Below are positions 59,554 through 64,000 of a stretch of DNA of 64,000 nt, one piece after another. Within the stretch, counting starts at the first letter, position 1; every line of letters begins with the position of its first letter. Source of the DNA: Tieghemiomyces parasiticus (lineage: Eukaryota > Kickxellomycota > Dimargaritomycetes > Dimargaritales > Dimargaritaceae). The notes beneath the pieces were generated by a model. It saw nothing but the letters and a program-made list of their open reading frames with translations. It did not search any database and was not told the origin of the DNA. The stretch lies in the NCBI GenBank assembly GCA_027575765.1, contig JANBPT010000111.1, forward strand, positions 1 to 64,000, in the 5' to 3' direction. The position numbers and the translations under genes were made by a program.

Positions 59554-60519
59554 TTAGAAGAACCCGTTGAGGTTGGACGGTAGGGCGGTGCCGGGGAAGT
59601 ATACATTGTAATTGGACTGCTGGGCGAGGAGCTCGTTGAAGTACGGGTGGCTGAGGGCGTCCTTGGCCTTCATCCGCATGGAGGGTTCGTAGCGCAGGAG
59701 CCGGGACAGGAGGTCGAGGGCCAGCGGGTCCATCATGGGTAGGACCTCCTGAAGCCGGACGGGCTGGTGCGGGGTGAACGTTTTGCCCTGGGCGTTGGGA
59801 AGCTCGGCCATGAGGGGCCAGCTGGTGACGGTGGGGGTACCAAGAACTCGAAAGATGCGGTTGATCTGGTCGTCAACGTTATTGCCGGGGAACAGCGGGC
59901 GGCCCGTGTACATCTCGGCGAAGATACAGCCCACCGACCACATGTCGATGGTAGTGTCGTAATTCTTGGAGCCCAACAGGACGTCAGGGGCCCGGTACCA
60001 CAAGGTAACCACCTCGTTGGAGAAGGTGGTGACGGGGATACCGGTACTGCGCGCCAAGCCAAAGTCGGCTAGCTTGAGCACGCCGTTCGCGCTGATGAGC
60101 AGGTTCTGTGGCTTGAGGTCCCGATGCAGCACGCGCCGGTCGTGGCAAAAGGCCAGGCCCTGTAGCAGATGGTACAGGAACTGCCGGATGGTCATGGGGC
60201 TGAGGGCGCCGGTGCCGGGGGCCCCCATGGTGTCCATGTACTTCTTGAGGTCCTTGTCCATGAACTCAAACACCATGACCAGGTTGTTTTCGGTCTGTTC
60301 GACGTGCAGCAGGCGCACGATGTTCTCGTGGCGAAGTTCCTTCATGAGCGCAATCTCGCGTACCGCCGTCGATGGCGTTCCTTCCTCCGGGTCGTAGTGG
60401 ATGTCTTTAAGGGCCACGATGGCACCGGTTTGCGTGTCCTCGCCCTTAAAAACGGTGGCATAAGTACCCTCGCCCAGTTTGTCGGACCGCTTGTAGCGGC
60501 TGGCGGAAAGGTTGGCCAT
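59554..60519 (-). CDS. PHO85: PHO85-type cyclin-dependent kinase
   Basis: Single exon, 321 residues from the ATG at 60519. The longer frame to 60996 lacks homology upstream. Kinase motifs are complete: [11 protein letters not shown] (16-26), catalytic Lys38 in [16 protein letters not shown] with Asp134, and DFG at 152-154. [12 protein letters not shown] and [12 protein letters not shown] follow. The cyclin-binding helix reads PSTAVRE (49-55), where most PHO85 and CDK1/2 proteins have [21 protein letters not shown] and [16 protein letters not shown] are close to PHO85/CDK5, which supports that subgroup over CDK1. PHO85 pairs with Pcl cyclins in phosphate, glycogen and cell-cycle signalling. 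The gene is divergent from COQ11 across about 640 bases. Confidence 0.95.
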   Translation of the reverse strand: MANLSASRYKRSDKLGEGTYATVFKGEDTQTGAIVALKDIHYDPEEGTPSTAVREIALMKELRHENIVRLLHVEQTENNLVMVFEFMDKDLKKYMDTMGAPGTGALSPMTIRQFLYHLLQGLAFCHDRRVLHRDLKPQNLLISANGVLKLADFGLARSTGIPVTTFSNEVVTLWYRAPDVLLGSKNYDTTIDMWSVGCIFAEMYTGRPLFPGNNVDDQINRIFRVLGTPTVTSWPLMAELPNAQGKTFTPHQPVRLQEVLPMMDPLALDLLSRLLRYEPSMRMKAKDALSHPYFNELLAQQSNYNVYFPGTALPSNLNGFF

Positions 60520-61157
60520 GGCAGGCAAAACGTGTGATGCGGGGGAGAGGGGTCGCGGCGGACTTTGGAAAATAAAAATAGAGGTCGCCGTATGGAGGCA
60601 GGGGAATGCGTGGGTGTAGTGGAGTACCAAGTAAAGGCTGGTCCGGCCTTGGGCTGATAACAGTCCGACCGATAGGGATTCGCGATGGCCGGGTGACACG
60701 GAAAGTGACCCGTGAACCTCGCCAGCGGCGCACCCCAACCCCTCGCCAACCGTCCGACTGAAGTTGGGGACCACCCACAGAGCGCAAACGGGCCTACCCA
60801 GCGGCCCAGCAGTAGTCCCAATAAGGCGTAACAAGGGGGGGAGTATCAGAAGGCCAAGCAGCAGCGTAGCCCTGGAATGATGATGCTTCGTTTCTGTCGC
60901 AGTGGCCTTCCGTGCGACTGTGCCCCAGACCGGTGAGAGAATGACTGCGTTTAGGGCGGGCATTGCAAGCTTGGCAGCTGAGACCGCGAATCGCACGGTA
61001 TACTAATGTTGCTGTCCAGAGGCATTCGCACCTACTCTATGCAGCAAGGGCCAGTATAGCCCAGCGTGAAACTTTAAACCCACCACTGGCCGATTCCTCC
61101 CTTCATGTCCCGCATTCTCCCCAACGCGCACCGTGTACCCGAATCTCCCCCTCTATC
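60520..61157. other. Divergent promoter region PHO85/COQ11
   Basis: About 640 bases between two start codons on opposite strands. I see no TATA box I would defend. The last 100 bases before COQ11 are C-rich. Confidence 0.4.
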
Positions 61158-62367
61158 ATGGCTGTTCCACTTCGGAAACTGTTTGTTGTCGGCGGGTCAG
61201 GCTTTCTAGGTGAGTGGACCAAGCGGTCGTCGCGGCGACACGGACCTACAACTCCGGCTCGGCCGTACATTCTTCGATATGTAGAACCCTCATCCATTCC
61301 TTGTCCGCTGTTCACCACCCAGGCTCGAGCATTTGCAGAGCCGCGCTTACACACGGACTCCAGGTGACCAGTCTCAGCCGTCGGGGGCCACCCACCGCGA
61401 GTGCCGACTCCCCTGCCACCGCTTGGCAGTCTAATGTCGAGTGGGTCCGGGGCGACTCGCTGCGACCCGAAACCTACGCCGCCCATCTCCAGTCCTGTGA
61501 TGCCGTGGTCCATACGGTGGGCACACTGCTGGAGGCCGACTACAAACGGCTGGTCAAGGCTGGTAGTTTATGCCAGGCAGCATCAGGCCTGATCAAGTCC
61601 ACCCCGACCACCGCCTCGGTAACCTACGAGACTACGAATCGGGATACCGGTAAGTCCTCAATTACGGTGGCGCTTATCTCTAGGGTTGGTGCAAGGATCG
61701 ACAGCTTCCTAACGGACTCTTTCTTGGCAATACATATGACCTTGGCTGGTCAACTGTGCCCCTACCACCTGTGAGCTAGCCCTGTGCGTCGCCGACGCGG
61801 CGGCTCAATGTCCCAGTGTGCGCAGCTTCGTCTACATATCCGCCACCGACTTTCTGCCACTGATCGACCGGCGTTATATCTCCACGAAGCGTGAGGCGGA
61901 GGTTGCTTTAATCCGCCATCAGGAGTTTCGCACCCTAATCTTCCGGCCAGGTGAGTTTCTAGTACCGACTAACGATGTGCCGCGACCGGCCTCGATCGAC
62001 CAATCCTGCCCTCCGCGGGACCCTTAATCGACCAGCACCCTTTAACCTTGTAGGGCTAAAATGGTTTTACCGACTCCATGCCACCCACCTAGGCTTCATG
62101 TTCTCCGACCAGCAACCTTTTACCGTACCCTTGGCCCAGGCACTGGACGCCCTCGGTCGCCTCAAACGTGCAGCATTCGGCCTCGTCAGTCGCACCCAGC
62201 CCCTGGTCGCTAGTGGCCTGGGTACGCCACCCCTCCACATTGACGTCGTAGCCCAGGCCGTTCTCCGTGGTCTATTGAACTCAAAACTTAACGGTATCGT
62301 TGGCCCAGATGGCATCCTCGAGTTGTCAAAGGGCTTCAAACCGGAGGGACCGCTGGAATCACCTTGA
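61158..62367 (+). CDS. COQ11: COQ11-like mitochondrial NAD(P)-binding protein
   Basis: Four exons: 61158-61209, 61323-61649, 61780-61950 and 62093-62367. Junction phases agree and give 274 residues. The N-terminus MAVPLRKLFVVGGSGFLG is a GxxGxxG nucleotide-binding motif of the atypical short-chain dehydrogenase/NDUFA9 type. Next come AALTHGLQVTSLSRRG and NVEWVRGDSLRPETY, then CDAVVHTVGTLLE. YISATDFLPLIDRRYISTKREAE carries the Tyr-x3-Lys-like site, and FRPG joined to FMFSDQQPF matches the yeast protein. COQ11 is a component of the mitochondrial coenzyme Q synthesis complex. The gene is broken by short introns, so no single frame shows the fold. The exon 4 acceptor (CACCTAG) was chosen because it restores the conserved RPGFMF stretch; an acceptor 40 bases upstream is possible but poorer. 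Confidence 0.85.
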
Positions 62368-62827
62368 CGAAGACCGCGCCCTTCATCCAGTTACCCCAGC
62401 CGGCGGAAAGGCTGCCCGATTGTAAGCGGGCCCGGGTCCCACTCGAACAACTTTAATCACGTGATAACTCCAAAGGCTCGAGTGCTAGGCCATCCGTGAG
62501 GTGTAAGAAAAAAGAAGGCGAGGGCTACGTTTTGTCACCACCACTCTGCAGGCGCGCCTAGCGGGTCGAATAAAAACTGTCCTCGATTTGACCACAGCAA
62601 CCTGAGAAAAAAAGAAACTGTAGGCCAGAGACCTGGAGGAATAGTTCGATACTGAGGGAACTATACGGCCCATGCTGCACTACCCTCCCCTTCATTGTCA
62701 ACCTCATTCCGCCATTCCCGCATCTACAATCACGAGGAGCCCTCTTACTCCACACCCTCCAATTTACCCGCCCTACTATTGTTTTTAGCCTATCCCTATT
62801 TACCCCCATACTATCCACTTTGGCGAC
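62368..62827. other. Intergenic gap and promoter of MPP10
   Basis: About 460 bases between COQ11 and MPP10, same strand. The second half is C/T-rich leader. No coding signal is visible. Confidence 0.5.
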
Positions 62828-64000
62828 ATGTCACCCGTGAAGTCCCGTACCGATACAGCCGAGGCCCGGGCTGCGGCCTTCACGCGAACGGTACTTGACC
62901 AGCCCGAGCGCTTCCTACTGAACGACAGCGGCCTCGCCGACGACATTCTGCGCACGACGGCCGATCTCTTCGGCCAGGCCAAATCGCTCGAGTTTACCGA
63001 ATTGGCCCCCCTCCAGGAACTCTATATCCAGGACTTCCCTGACGCGCAGATTTGGGAGCAGCTTAATTTGTGTAATGAGCCCCTGCTGACCAAGTACACG
63101 ACCGGACTACGGCGCCTGCGTAACTGGGTTGAGGAACTCGAGGACGAACGGAGCGGCGTGGTGCTGGATGAGCGCGATAGCGATGCCCTGTCAGCGAACG
63201 AGGAGACCGAGGACCTGAGCTCCTCTGACCTCGATACCGAGGAGGAAGAGGCTGCCGAGGTCTCCAGTGAAGAGGACGACGGTGAGCAGAGCTCGAGTAC
63301 CGCCGCGGACGACCGTGACGAAGAAACCGAGCAGGATTCGGACACCGAGACCGCTGCTCTCGTTGACGCCCCGGCCCAGACTCTGAGCCGTAAAAAATCT
63401 GTCACATTTGCCGAGAATGACCGCCCGCAGTCGCGTAAAGCCACCGAGGAGGACCACTTCTTCTCTTTCAAGACCATGGACAAGTACGTCAGCCGGGCCG
63501 AGCGGATAGAAATGGGCGAGGAGACCCCCTTGGGCGACAGCGAAGACGAGGAGATTGACTATTTCCAAGGTAAGGACCATGGACATTATTGTCTGTAGAT
63601 GGGTATTGAAGGGAACCGCCTACTGGCTTTCCCCCTCGTCATCCATTGATGCATATCACTGACCATATCACCTCTCTACCTTTTTTTTACAACTACCCAA
63701 TTTATCCTACTAGACCCCGACCTATTGGTCGACGATGAAGAGGAAGATGATGACGAGGAGGACGAGGCCAGCGAATCGGGCCCTGCCAAGGCCCCCAGCA
63801 AGCTTCGTTACGAGGATTTCTTCGACCCGGCTGACCAGTCCGAATCGGACATGTCGGACGAAGAGTACCTCGATGAGAGCGATGTGGACGGCAGCGGCAC
63901 CGAGAGCGGAACTACCTCCGGAGCGCGGTCACTCTTTGACATGGATGATGAGCAAGCCGGCGGCGCGGAGGCCAACCTTTCCCGCTTCGAGCGGCAGCAA
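62828..64000 (+). CDS. MPP10: MPP10, U3 snoRNP / SSU processome protein (5' part)
   Basis: Exon 1 is 62828-63569 and exon 2 is 63714 to beyond the window edge; the phases match (phase 1, GTAAGG donor, CTACTAG acceptor). About 342 residues are visible. The N-terminal helical part contains LYIQDFPDAQIWEQLNLCNEPLL, the signature of MPP10. It is followed by very acidic stretches (SSDLDTEEEEAAEVSSEEDD) and FFSFKTMDKYVSRAE. The stretch DSEDEEIDYFQ, followed after the splice by DPDLLVDDEEE, leads into LRYEDFFDPADQ, a hallmark of the family. MPP10 scaffolds IMP3 and IMP4 in the U3 snoRNP during 18S pre-rRNA cleavage. The C-terminus is not in the window. The protein should continue with the acidic/Lys-rich middle and the MPP10 C-terminal domain. 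Confidence 0.93.

Noticed and set aside
59554..60996. 480-residue version of the PHO85 kinase
   Set aside because: The 159 extra N-terminal residues have no homology and lie in the divergent promoter; the ATG at 60519 gives the family start.

Overview
The window is a piece of a fungal nuclear genome. Every recognisable gene is eukaryotic: a cytosolic uS12 ribosomal protein, eIF3k, two U3 snoRNP (SSU processome) proteins, the V-ATPase c subunit, a PHO85-type kinase, TRAPPC11, STN1, Gemin2, a COQ11-like protein and a secreted multi-hevein chitin-binding protein. Many genes carry spliceosomal introns, with GTAAGT-like donors, CTAAC/CTGAC branch sites and (C/T)AG acceptors. PHO85, COQ11 and repeated CBM18 domains point to Fungi. 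The intron density, and a Gemin2 that still resembles the animal protein, suggest an early-diverging lineage, possibly Zoopagomycota. That last step is inference; I cannot place the species.

Layout. 1-143: start of an unrecognised Cys-rich gene (-). 1046-3178: five-exon gene with a SHG1/BOD1 (COMPASS) domain, followed by a candidate SGF29-like tandem Tudor module. 3.2-22.2 kb: about 19 kb with no gene I can recognise. 22.57-23.68 kb: C2H2 zinc-finger regulator. 24.3-33.6 kb: a second long gap. 33.57-64 kb: a dense block of THYN1/EVE (+), STN1 (-), RPS23/uS12 (+), Gemin2 (-), UTP11 (+), eIF3k (+), V-ATPase c (-), FAD oxidoreductase (+), chitin-binding protein (+), TRAPPC11 (-), PHO85 (-), COQ11 (+) and the 5' part of MPP10 (+).

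THYN1, STN1 and Gemin2 are made of short exons with no long open frame. I rebuilt them exon by exon from splice-site phase and from remembered family motifs. The same approach shows that the apparently empty stretches may still hide genes, so a few candidate exons are listed as findings rather than features. In the dense block the genes mostly alternate in orientation, giving convergent pairs (THYN1/STN1, RPS23/Gemin2, eIF3k/V-ATPase c, chitin-binding/TRAPPC11) and divergent promoters (STN1/RPS23, Gemin2/UTP11, V-ATPase c/FAD oxidoreductase, PHO85/COQ11).

The genes do not form one pathway. Recurrent themes are ribosome and translation machinery (uS12, eIF3k, UTP11, MPP10), RNP assembly (Gemin2), chromatin and telomeres (SHG1-type, STN1, EVE), and membranes and organelles (V-ATPase c, TRAPPC11, COQ11). 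I saw no tRNA, rRNA, CRISPR array or mobile-element protein.
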